Below are positions 11,363 to 20,588 of a DNA stretch of 64,000 bases, one piece after another. The notes under the pieces are model-generated. The model was given only the letters and a program-made list of their open reading frames with translations. It did not search any database and was not told where the DNA came from. Made by a program: the position numbers and the translations under genes. Source of the stretch: Sesamum alatum (Eukaryota > Streptophyta > Magnoliopsida > Lamiales > Pedaliaceae); NCBI GenBank assembly GCA_034509735.1, contig JACGWO010000002.1:27141636-27205635 (forward strand). Direction: 5' to 3'. The number at the start of each line of letters is the position of its first letter. Position 1 is the stretch's first letter.

Positions 11363-13377
11363 TGTAAGTGTGCGGATCGGCCCGGGAGTAGCGCAACGGA
11401 AGCGCGGTGAAAGCGGTAAACATGCATAAACGAAATTAAAAGCGGAATTTAAAACCGGATCAAGGGGTGTTCCCTTGATTCTCCCGAGTGTTTGGTGTAT
11501 CTCATGAATAAAATAAACATTAACACGATTCATAGAGGCCTAGGGTAGAAGAGAAGAACAAGAAATGTGACAAGCATACTTACCCTCATAGCTTTCTTCG
11601 ACCGCCAACATGCGTTGTTCCTGGATTTGCCACCAAGATCCCAACGTAGAGATCCTCTAAAACGTCCACGCAACTCACCAGAATGCTTGATACTCTCGTG
11701 CTAGAAAGATATCAAAAGGGAGGGAATAATTGACCAAACGTTATTGATTAATAGGATCAATTGTTCATATGTCCCTTTGTATTAAATTAGAAGACAAAGA
11801 AAACACTTTTGGGGGAGTAGAGGATGGCCGATAGGGTCGGTCGAGAGAAAGAGAGAGAGCTAGGAGAGTATGAGAGTTGTGTGTGATTGTGTGTGTTTTG
11901 AGTATTTATATGATTAGTACTTCTAATCCTACTCAACCTCTTCAAAAGAGACACACCCTAACCAACTTAGGACTTTGACTTACTCAATCCGAGTCAACTG
12001 TAGATTTGACTAGTCAAGCTTCATCCTAGCTATCCATCTCCACTTACCCTAGATCTAATCTCGTCCATACATTCTTGATGTGCTTTAAGAAATGGACCTA
12101 ATAAATCTAATTTAAATGGCCCAAAGTCCAATGGGCTTTATGTATTAAATCTAATTAATACTTACGGCCCGAAAAAAATAATTCCCACCTTTTAATCTAA
12201 TTAAAAGGGGAAACCCAACCTCTAACTTCATAATCCAATTTACGAATCAATACCGATTAATCTAATTAATCCACAATGGCTTGTCACTCCAAATGGGGAC
12301 CAATTCAATCCAATTAAATTGTTTGGTCTCCCGAAATTAATTTCAAATTAATTCCTTTACTTCCAGTAAATTGTGTGTGACTCTTTAGGTTCGCCTCAGC
12401 TAGACTTGGGCGAATCACCGATTATACCATAACCGAAATTCGTCTGTCACCATGGGTGGCCGTCTAGCAACGGTCCATGGCACTAGAGACTAGGTGAAAA
12501 CATGGCGTGAACATTCAGGATCATGAATGCATACGGGTACACTCCTTCCGTCTACCGCCTCACAGCTATAGTCTAGGATATGCGATTTGGGCGTTAGGGC
12601 CCATCCTTGACTTAAGCAGCTAGTCGTTCACCCACTGAAACGTCATTGGGATCCCATCCCATTGTTCAGTCACTGTGGCCATAAATTCTACAAGGAACGA
12701 GCCTCAAAGTGTACATGAGACACTACAATGAAATATTGACAGGAGACGGATTCTATCTTGGAACGCACCGTCCTTACTGCACATTTTGACTGCACTAGAT
12801 AGGGCTTATAGCAACCAAGTCTTTCGATATAGTAGCTTTTTGCCACACCTAAGACAGAGGCATAGTGTGCATGTGACTGCCGTGGTTCCTCAAGTTCGAG
12901 GACTAATCATAGTATTGGAGCCGGGAATACCAGTCATACCGACCAAGCCACTTAAGGCTTTCATATGACGATTCTCGTGAGTCACCTCAGTCAGTCGACC
13001 CTAAGGCAACCAACCCATTAATATTTCATGGACGAACCTCGTCACTTATCAATGAAACACGACTGCAAACCATAGTGCAAGTCTTAATTGGACCCTCGAT
13101 ACCCAATGTCGAGGTCTTGACTTGGAGGGTTTCAGACCGATCCATAGAGGTTGGCTTCATGACTGCCAACCTATGCTCAGTCCAGCCTCTTGGATTTACA
13201 TACCCGGTCTTGTAGGTTTTGTTTGTGCAATGAACAGTAATATAAGTGAACACAAGAAAGTATAACATGGTAAGAACTGAACATCACTTTTATTCAGAAT
13301 ATCATATTACACTATTATTGTCAGAAACTAGATACATAAGCCCAATAAGATTGGCTTCACGATCACCTATTCTAACA
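11363..13377 (-). mobile_element. Solo LTR nested in the LTR at 10889-14526
   Basis: Read on minus, it begins TGTTAGAATAGGTGATC at 13377 and ends CACTTACA at 11363. The target duplication CCTAT is perfect at 11358-11362 and 13378-13382. The core block is at 12446-12497. A minus-strand TATA-like ATATAAATAC lies at about 11902-11911. It inserted in the opposite direction to its host LTR. Small frames inside (11180-11533, 12786-12968, 13026-13268) are shadows. Confidence 0.85.
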
Positions 13378-13616
13378 CCTATTTGTATAATATGCGCAAT
13401 TGAAGGTTCACACCAATTTCACCTATTCTCTAATGCCATGGATCATTGCTAGATGACCACCCATGGTGACGGGTACTCTAGGATTAATGAGTTAATCAAA
13501 GTGATTAATTCAATATGATTTAATTAATCTAGAGCAAGTTAGTTGCCGGATTAAATTGTATATAGCCCAAGTCAGTTGAAGGTGGACTACTCGGATGGGA
13601 ATTAATTATTTAATTA

Positions 13617-13621
<5 letters not shown>

Positions 13622-13673
<52 letters not shown>
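13622..13673. repeat. (GA)n microsatellite
   Basis: Pure GA run of about 52 bp inside the older LTR at 10889-14526. Confidence 0.9.
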
Positions 13674-13678
<5 letters not shown>

Positions 13679-14531
13679 AATTTAAACTCCTTTAAATTAG
13701 TCATTTGAATAGGTGGATTATTTAATTGAGGTCCTATGTGATAGAAGCTCAAAGTGTTAATTAAATATTTGGGTTTTGGGATTAATTAATTGGATTAATT
13801 AATCTTTGTTCCAAGAATTAAATAAAAATTTAATGTGGACTTCAGATTAATCGATTGGATCAATTAATTACTAAGTAAAAGTCAAAGTATGTCTAATTCA
13901 AATTGTGGTCAAGCCTCAATGGACCTTCAAGGGACCACAAGGACCTACCCTGCATTAAAGCCCTTGATTAGAGGTTTTTTCATCCTCATGAACAGAGCTC
14001 ACCTACCATTGAGTTGAAGGAACTACCACCTCTATATATAGAGGGTGTTGGATTCTTAATGGAGAAATATATATATATACATATATCTTCCTTGATTTCT
14101 CTTATTTATCTCTCTTTTTACTCAAAGAGTATATTCTTTCATCATTTTCTTAAGAGCTTGAAATTCATCAAGGCTTTCTTAAGAAACCTAGATTACTTTG
14201 TACTTCATAGAAGTAGTGTTCTGGACCCACTCTCTTGAGTTTCTACCAATGCTCAAAGAGACACAAGTTGGTATTTTGTGTGAACTTGTTAGAGAGAGCA
14301 AACCTTTGCTCTTTTGTGGATAAAGAAAGAAACAATTGTTGGAAGAGAGCTTTTAAAGTTAGGACACTCCACTTCTCTCAAAGAGGAATGTAACCTTTGA
14401 CTTGCATCAACTAGTTCGTGTGTAAGTGCACGAATGGCCCGATTGGCGTGACATGATCCCGTTTAATATTTTATTTATCACTTCCGTTGCTCACTTTACT
14501 TCTTTAGGATTGTACCTATTCATTCAGAAGA

Positions 14532-15009
14532 AATTATAGCTTTAAGCACTTTTTTCCAACTTTAACTTCACAAATTTAATGCCAAAAAAATCTACATTAC
14601 TTTGTTAACCACAATTAAACATATTTCATGTGCCACGTGCTAGAGATATGGATATAAACAATATGAAGAAGAAATTATAACTTGAAGAACTTATTTTCTA
14701 ACTTTAACTTCACGAATTTCTTTAACCACAGATTTATGGAGATATAGGGTGTAATACCTACTGTGTTTGTGTTAAACACATTGGACTAATGAACATTCTT
14801 TTTAAAAAAAATTGAATTTACAACTATTAATCGTCCACACATCAGTGGTCATGTTGCTGATGTTATTCTTGATTGTTGAAATTATTAGAATATTAACAAA
14901 AACGTTTTACCCAATATTGTTGATAAGGCAACTTAATACAAAAGTTATTTGCTATTTAAACAAATATTTGATTGAAAATTATTTCATTTTAGATGTGCTT
15001 TTCATATAT
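14532..15009. other. Spacer with ~143-bp tandem repeat, no gene
   Basis: The sequence after the solo LTR repeats the sequence before it. TTAACCACA, CACGTGCTAG and ATATAAACAATATGAAGAAG occur at 10821-10888 and again at 14605-14672. Joining the flanks across the LTR gives a tandem unit near 143 bp, with a partial third copy to about 14735. The rest (14748-15009) is AT-rich with no recognised feature. Confidence 0.55.
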
Positions 15010-15090
15010 TACATCTTTGTGCATACAGTGATCTCCCCTCACCTCCCCGATCCCCATGAGGGTAGGGAATTTCACTTTGAGGGATACTAC

Positions 15091-17313
15091 TGTTAGAATA
15101 GGTGACCAGAAGCCAATAGGTTTGGCGATTTGTAACCTATTTGACAACTTGATGTAAATGTAATATTATTATGTGATGAATAAGATGAGTATTCGTCACC
15201 AATGGTACCTTCTTTGTTGCGCTCATCTTACATTTGTTAAAATGGTGTTTAACTTATATCGCAACAAAGCCCACAGACCATGGATAACAACTCGTGCAGT
15301 TGGGCCACGCATTGGATGGTGATCATGAAACCAATTGATTAAGAGTTGGGTCTGAAACGTTCCAAGTCGAGGACCTCGAGACAGGGCATCGAGAGTCCTA
15401 TTGAGACTTGCGTCAAGAGTCGTGTTCATTGGATGAGTGTCGTGTTTCATCGACGACAGGCGTGGGACACCTACACGATCTTGATGGGTTGGTCGACTGG
15501 GGTCGAGCCGACTGGACTGACTCGCGGGGATCATCATATGGAAGCCTTGGAGGCTTGGTCGGTATGATTGGATTTCCCCGGTTCCGATAGTACGGGAGTA
15601 ATCCTCAGACTTGAGGAATCATGGTAGTCGCGTGCACAGGACGACTGTATCTTGGATCTGGCGAGAGGTAATCATTCTGTAAGATGATTATCATAAGCCT
15701 TGTCCAGTGCAGTTGGAATGTGTAGCGAGGACGATGGATTCCAAGAAGAGGATCTGTCCCCTGTCAGTATGTGACAGAGGTATCTCCTATGCACTCGGAG
15801 ACACGTTCATGCTGTTAGAAGCTGTGGCCACAGTGGTTGGTCGAACAGGGAATGGTTTCCTGTGTCGACGCAATGAAGCATACATGGTCTTGAGTATTAA
15901 GCATAGATGCCTAGTCGAAGATGGGAACCGACGCCCAATTCCATACCCTAGACTAAGGCCGGGAGACGGTAGACGGAAGGATCGTACCCGTATGAAATCG
16001 GCGCCTAAAATGTTCACGCCAATTAACCTAGTCTCTAGTGCCATGGACCGTTGCTAGACGGCCACCCATGGTAACGGGCCCTTGTGGGACACGGGCCCAA
16101 AGTCTAGCTGAGGGTGAACCTAAAGGGTCACACACAAATCACCGAGGAGGTTGAGAGATTGACTTGGAGTCAATCTCGAAGGATAAAATAAGTAATTGGA
16201 TTACTTAAGGGAAAGTCCATTGGATGGACGGGCCGATATTGTATCGGGCTTTCGTTTAATCGGCAAATTAGATTTTCGATTAAATATGGAAAGTTGAGAC
16301 GTTGGATCTTTTAATTGGATTAGAAGATCAACGGTAATAATTTAAATGGACATTAAATTGGATTTAATGTTGGACTCGTCGTAATTTAATTACGATAAAA
16401 CCCGGTCCGTTAAATTATGCTCGAGAGGAGAAATAATTCCTATTTTGGAACAGGAAGAAGTTGGACTTCTTCCCTTAATTAAACATGGCCGACATGCTCC
16501 CTTGGAGGAAGCAAAATCAGCCATGTTTCATGCTAGGTGGTATGTTGACTTTTCGCTTTTGGAAAGAGACAAATCAACTCCAATCAAGCTCTTCCCTTTT
16601 GGTATGATTTGATCATACCATAAATTTTGGTAGGCTTGATTGAAGAATTGATGGTGTTTGATTGGAATGAATCTAGACATCCTTGGATGAACCTAGACAC
16701 ATTCCAATAATCACATTAATTATGTATATATATTAGAATATACAACACCAAGCATAAGTGATTCATTATTCATCTTTTTTCTAGAAAAAAAGAGAAGACA
16801 AAAATCCTCTCCTCTCTCTCAAACTCTCGGCCTCTCTCCCTCTCTTACACTTGTGTTCTTCACTTGATTTTGAATCAAGAAGAAGAACGAAGTAAGTTTA
16901 AGAGAGCACTAATTCATAGTGTTCTTCTCTTAAACCTATTCCTTCTTAAACCCGTTCTTTTCTAGCAAGAAGAACATGTGTTTCTTCCGGTGTGGTGTGG
17001 ATCACCTTTGGAGAATCCATACGTTTGGATTTCGTGAGCATTCCGGAGAAGGAACAACGCAAGTAGCCGGGAGCATACGCTAAATAATCAAAGGTAACGA
17101 TTTATTACGCTTTGATTGATTTAATATACATCTATGCCCTATGTGTTTAAATATATATTTCTAATTTTTATACATCCTACATCGAACGCCCGGTTGAGCA
17201 CCCAAGGGTACACCCCTTGGGATTCATTTATTTAAATTAGATTTAAATTTACGTACTAATTTCTCGCTTTCTCGCTTCCGCTCGCGCTCCCGGGCGGATC
17301 CGCTTGTCCTTCA
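15091..17313 (+). mobile_element. Solo LTR of copia family inside gypsy protease
   Basis: Begins TGTTAGAATAGGTGACC and ends GATCCGCTTGTCCTTCA. The target duplication is perfect: ACTAC at 15086-15090 and 17314-17318. It is closely similar to the LTRs at 39382-41601 and 53941-56172, so this subfamily moved relatively recently. The core block is at 16039-16078. Removing it joins the gypsy protease frame GRPTLNAIIAV to VSLKVKFPTL. Frames repeated in each copy (here 15223-15537, 15707-16057) are LTR sequence, not genes. Confidence 0.92.
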
Positions 17314-17315
17314 AC

Positions 17316-17740
17316 TACTGCAATAATAGCATTTAAAGTTGGTCGTCCTAGTATTACATTGTAGCTTGGTTGTGGTGTATCCACTATCAAGAAGTTGGCC
17401 ACATGTGTTCTCCTTGAAGGGTCATTTTTCAAGGAGATTGGTAAAGATATTTCCCTCGGTCCGTATCGTACTCCCTTAAAATCCCATCAGAGTCGTTTTT
17501 CATGAGATTTCACCTATTCTTGACTTATTCCCATTTCTTTAAGCGCACTTGCGAACAAGATATCCACCGGACTCCCACCATCAATCAATGTTGTTCTTAC
17601 TTCCGCGTTAGATATATACTAGTGATTACTACCGCGTCTTCATGAGGAAATACGATCCCCTCTCGATCTTTCCCAAAGAACGTAATTGTAGCAATCCCTT
17701 TAGGAGTCAGATTTTTTTCATCGGCTGATATTCATGATTA
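17316..17740 (-). pseudogene. Ty3/gypsy aspartic protease region (degenerate)
   Basis: On minus, ITFFGKDREGIVFPHEDA leads to LIDGGSPVDILFASALKEM (about 17530-17600), the aspartic protease loop of retroviral type with DGG in place of the usual DSG. It continues as YGPREISLPISL, RTHVANFLIVDTPQPSYN and VILGRPTLNAIIAV, and after the solo LTR ends with VSLKVKFPTLMGIGEVRGD at 15025-15090. One or two frame breaks are present. The protease would cut the Gag-Pol polyprotein. DGG and the frameshifts make it non-functional. Confidence 0.75.
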
Positions 17741-18150
17741 ACGACCCGGTGATTTCCATTTAGTGTCTCTTGCATGCTGAACCTCTATACGACCCTCTCT
17801 CAATAACATTTACTATTTTCCTTAATTCGAGGAGGTCGTCCTTTCGAATGTCCTGGGGTGGTTCGTGCCCTTCTTGGGTAACATTCTTCGTTTATTGGTG
17901 GCCCTAGCGTAGGCTTTATCATCTCGAATGAACCCCATCCGTATGAGTCTTTCTATTTCTTCTTTCATATGATAGCATTCTTCCATCGTGTGTCCTCTAT
18001 CTCTGTGAAAATTGCAATACTTGGAGGACCTCTAGCGTTCATCGTTATCTTTAATCTTTATGGGCCATCTGACGTGCTCATTATTTTCCATAATTGCTAA
18101 CTCCTAGTCCTAGATACGTTCAAGGAGGTGTACACTTTTGGCCATGGACT

Positions 18151-18972
18151 TGACCTCCGATTTGGTAATAGGTCATCATACCTTCCCTTTGCGATCTCTC
18201 TAGCTCGTTCTTTTCTAGTGTGGCTTAGATCTTTGAACTTCCGCGATTCCTCTATGAGGATTAATCTCTCGGAGAGTATTATAAGCTCATCCCAGTTCGT
18301 AGCTGGTCCGCTTATAAGTGAATCCACAAATGCCCCGTTCCTCAGTCCTTGCACGACAATACCTGATAAAAGCTTAGGATTTATATTAGGGACGTCCAAA
18401 ATTTCATTGGCAATCTCTGTATATGGTTTCTCAATGTTTCTCCTTTTTTTTGTATTATGGTAAATAAATGACTCGGGGTTTTAGAATATCTTTTACTGCC
18501 TGCAAAGTGATGGATAAACCCTCGAGGTAATTGCCCGAATTCTATTATGGATTCGGATGGAGTTGAGAGAACTATGTTTGAGCTCGCCCCACCAAGATGG
18601 CACAAAATTTTTTACATTACATGGCATTGCTTGGATTGACAAGATCTATAGCAGCTACGAATTGGTCAACAGGATACCCCGGGATCACGTCGTTCTCCAT
18701 TATAGGTTGTAAGTTGCGGTATACGAGCGTTGATTGGTACTAATTCTACTAAAACTTCTTCCAAGAAGTGGCTTGCTTTTTTTACTACTAACTGCTTTGG
18801 GTCGAGCAAGGCTCACAAATCTTCAACTTCACTTTTTAACATATTGATTCGTAAGTCCTCCCAGGGCTCTCTTACTTTGGGTTGAACTTCTAGTGGAGGA
18901 GCCCGACTACTCCCTACGGAGTCTTCGCGTCCTTCCTCCATATTCGTTCCTCGATAAACCTAGTTGCGGGGT
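18151..18972 (-). repeat. Tandem duplication within gypsy gag, copy 1
   Basis: This segment and the next (18973-19795) are direct repeats of period 822 bp. Both start at TGACCTCCGATTTGG, and copy 1 runs to CTAGTTGCGGGGTT just before copy 2. Copies differ by scattered substitutions. The duplication covers the gag core. Confidence 0.9.
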
Positions 18973-19795
18973 TGACCTCCGATTTGGTAATGGGTCATCA
19001 TACCTTCCCTTTGCAATCTCTCTAGCTCGTTCTTTTCTATTGCGGCTTAGATCTTTGAACTTCCGCGATTCCTCTATGAGGATTAATCTCTCAGCGAGTA
19101 TTATAAGCTCATCCCAGTTTGTAGTTGGTCCGCTTATAAGTGAATCCACAAATACCCCGTTCCTCAGTCCTTGCACGACAATACCTGATAAAAGCTCAAG
19201 ATTTATATTAGGGACGTCCAAAATTTCATTGGCAATCTCTATATATAGTTTCTCAATGTTTCTCCTTTTTTTTGTACTATGGTAAATAAATGACTCGGGG
19301 TTTTAGAATATCTTTTATTGCCTGCAAAGTGATGGATAAAACCTCGAGGTAATTGCCCGAATTCTGTTATGGATTCGGATGGAGTTGAGAGAACTATGTC
19401 TGAGCTCGCCCCACCAAGATGGCACAAAATTTTTTACATTACATGGCATTGCTTGGATTGACAAGATCCATAGCAGCTACGAATTGGTCAACATGATACC
19501 CCCGGATCACCTCGTTCTCCATTATGGGTTGTAAGTTGCGGTATACAAGCATTGATTGGTACTAATTCTACTAAAATTTCTTCCAAGAAGTGGCTTGGTT
19601 TTTTTACTACTAGCTGCTTTGGGTTGAGCAAGGTTCACAAATCTTCAACTTCACTATTTAACATATTGATTCGTAAGTCCTCCCAAGGCTCTCTTACTTT
19701 GGGTTGAACTTCTAGTAGAGGAGCCCGACTACTCCCTATGGAGTCTTCACGTCCTTCCTCCATATTCGTTCCTCGATAAACCTAGTTGCGGGGTT
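18973..19795 (-). repeat. Tandem duplication within gypsy gag, copy 2
   Basis: Second unit of the 822-bp tandem repeat, ending at CCTAGTTGCGGGGTT. It continues into unique sequence at 19796 (TGCTTCTTTTGTC). Confidence 0.9.
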
Positions 19796-20062
19796 TGCTT
19801 CTTTTGTCTTGTACTCATTGAATTGTGACTGTAACACCTTTCTCAACAGGTTTTTTCCAATAATCGTTTGAGATCTCCCATCCAAATATATTGGGAATTA
19901 GGTGTCACTCGCAAGATCTCCCCATCTTGTGTTTGGTTATGCTCTACTTCTTCCCGGTGAATGGCAGGCCCTCAAGGTTCTTTTTCTGGGACTTCTTTGG
20001 ATCCCAGCACCACTCCTCTCCTCACCGTTTTTACTGATTGGGTTCCAACAGGCGGAACCAAT

Positions 20063-20588
20063 TGATGATGCAAGATATTCTTATTACCAAGAATAAAAGT
20101 GGGTAAGAGTTGTGCATTTGAGCATGTCTTTCGGCAAGCTATTTATAGGCTTTACAACTGAGGAATTCGTAGAAAAATCTTTAAAATAAATCTTTACTTT
20201 GTTCGATCGGGATCTTCCTTGGTACTTGATCTAGGATTTGGTGGGACCTTTAAGGTTGTCTCTGTCTCGTATTTTAGTAGCTAGTTCCTCCTCTAGTGTC
20301 GTATTATCACTCTTCACTTTGTAGCTCATTCTTTTATGTCCTCATCGTCTCCCTATATTTCTTTTGCCTCGACAATTTGTTTCTTACTCGCTTATTATTA
20401 CCTCTTCTTATCGTTACCTTGTATCATTCTTCCTACCGTCACTTTGTATCCTTCTCTCCAATAGCTCGTCTCTTATCCTTATAAAGAGGATCTTAAATTT
20501 TCTTATTCAGGAGAGGTTATTTAGGAACATCACATTATAGTCTTCGTACCACCCTCATCCTCATATTAGAGGCCTGGTATCATCCACA
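20063..20588 (-). mobile_element. LTR-like region upstream of gypsy gag
   Basis: This is the inferred 5' LTR of the gypsy fragment on minus. It has a TATA box on minus (TATAAATA, 20147-20140) and abuts a primer-site-like TTGGTTCCGCCTGTTGGAA (20062-20044). Its outer end is a guess (TGTGGATGATACC at 20588). No second copy exists in the window to confirm either boundary. Confidence 0.4.
20140..20147 (-). promoter_or_regulatory. TATA box of gypsy LTR-like region
   Basis: TATAAATA on minus, about 80 bases before the inferred LTR end. Called by sequence and position only. Confidence 0.4.

Larger units (their letters stand above)
10889..14526 (+). mobile_element. Old solo LTR of the copia-like family, holding a nested solo LTR
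   Basis: Begins TGTCAGTGTAGGTGA (a diverged form of TGTTAGAATAGGTGA) and ends ATTCATTCA. The flanks are identical, GAAGA at 10884-10888 and 14527-14531. Without the nested LTR (11363-13377 plus its 5-bp duplication) it is about 1.6 kb. It keeps the family core (CCATGG ... CCCATGG, 13434-13473) and has a TATA-like TATATATAGAGG at about 14033. A 52-bp GA microsatellite lies within it. Confidence 0.75.
17880..19797 (-). pseudogene. Ty3/gypsy gag with internal 822-bp tandem duplication
   Basis: Gag fragments on minus. In each copy: VGRA/LGGASS, ESIIEFGQL, FIHHFAGSKRYSKTPSHL and GETLRNHIQR (18400-18600 and 19222-19420), then DVPNINPKLLSGIVVQGLRN, SGPATNWDELIILSERLI and a basic linker (18097-18399 and 18907-19221). 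This is the Retrotrans_gag pattern of plant gypsy elements. Downstream (17890-18060) a knuckle-like KYCNFHRDRGHTMEECYHM with EEIERLIRMGFI follows. Gag would form the particle that packages element RNA. The repeated segment and frameshifts make it a pseudogene. Confidence 0.8.
15010..20588 (-). mobile_element. Ty3/gypsy fragment: LTR-like end, gag, protease
   Basis: A minus-strand gypsy element runs from an LTR-like region (about 20063-20588), a primer-site-like sequence (20044-20062) and gag (about 17880-19797) to protease (17316-17740, continuing at 15010-15090). Reverse transcriptase, RNase H and integrase are absent: the sequence ends in spacer near 15010. It is interrupted by a 2,223-bp solo LTR (15091-17313). 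Gag carries an 822-bp tandem duplication. Confidence 0.75.

Noticed and set aside
15223..16057. Frames of 70-116 aa that recur at 40672-41345 and 55236-56003
   Set aside because: They recur because the LTR recurs. They appear in both strands and shift with indels, contain no known domain, and the older LTRs lack them. They are LTR sequence rather than genes.
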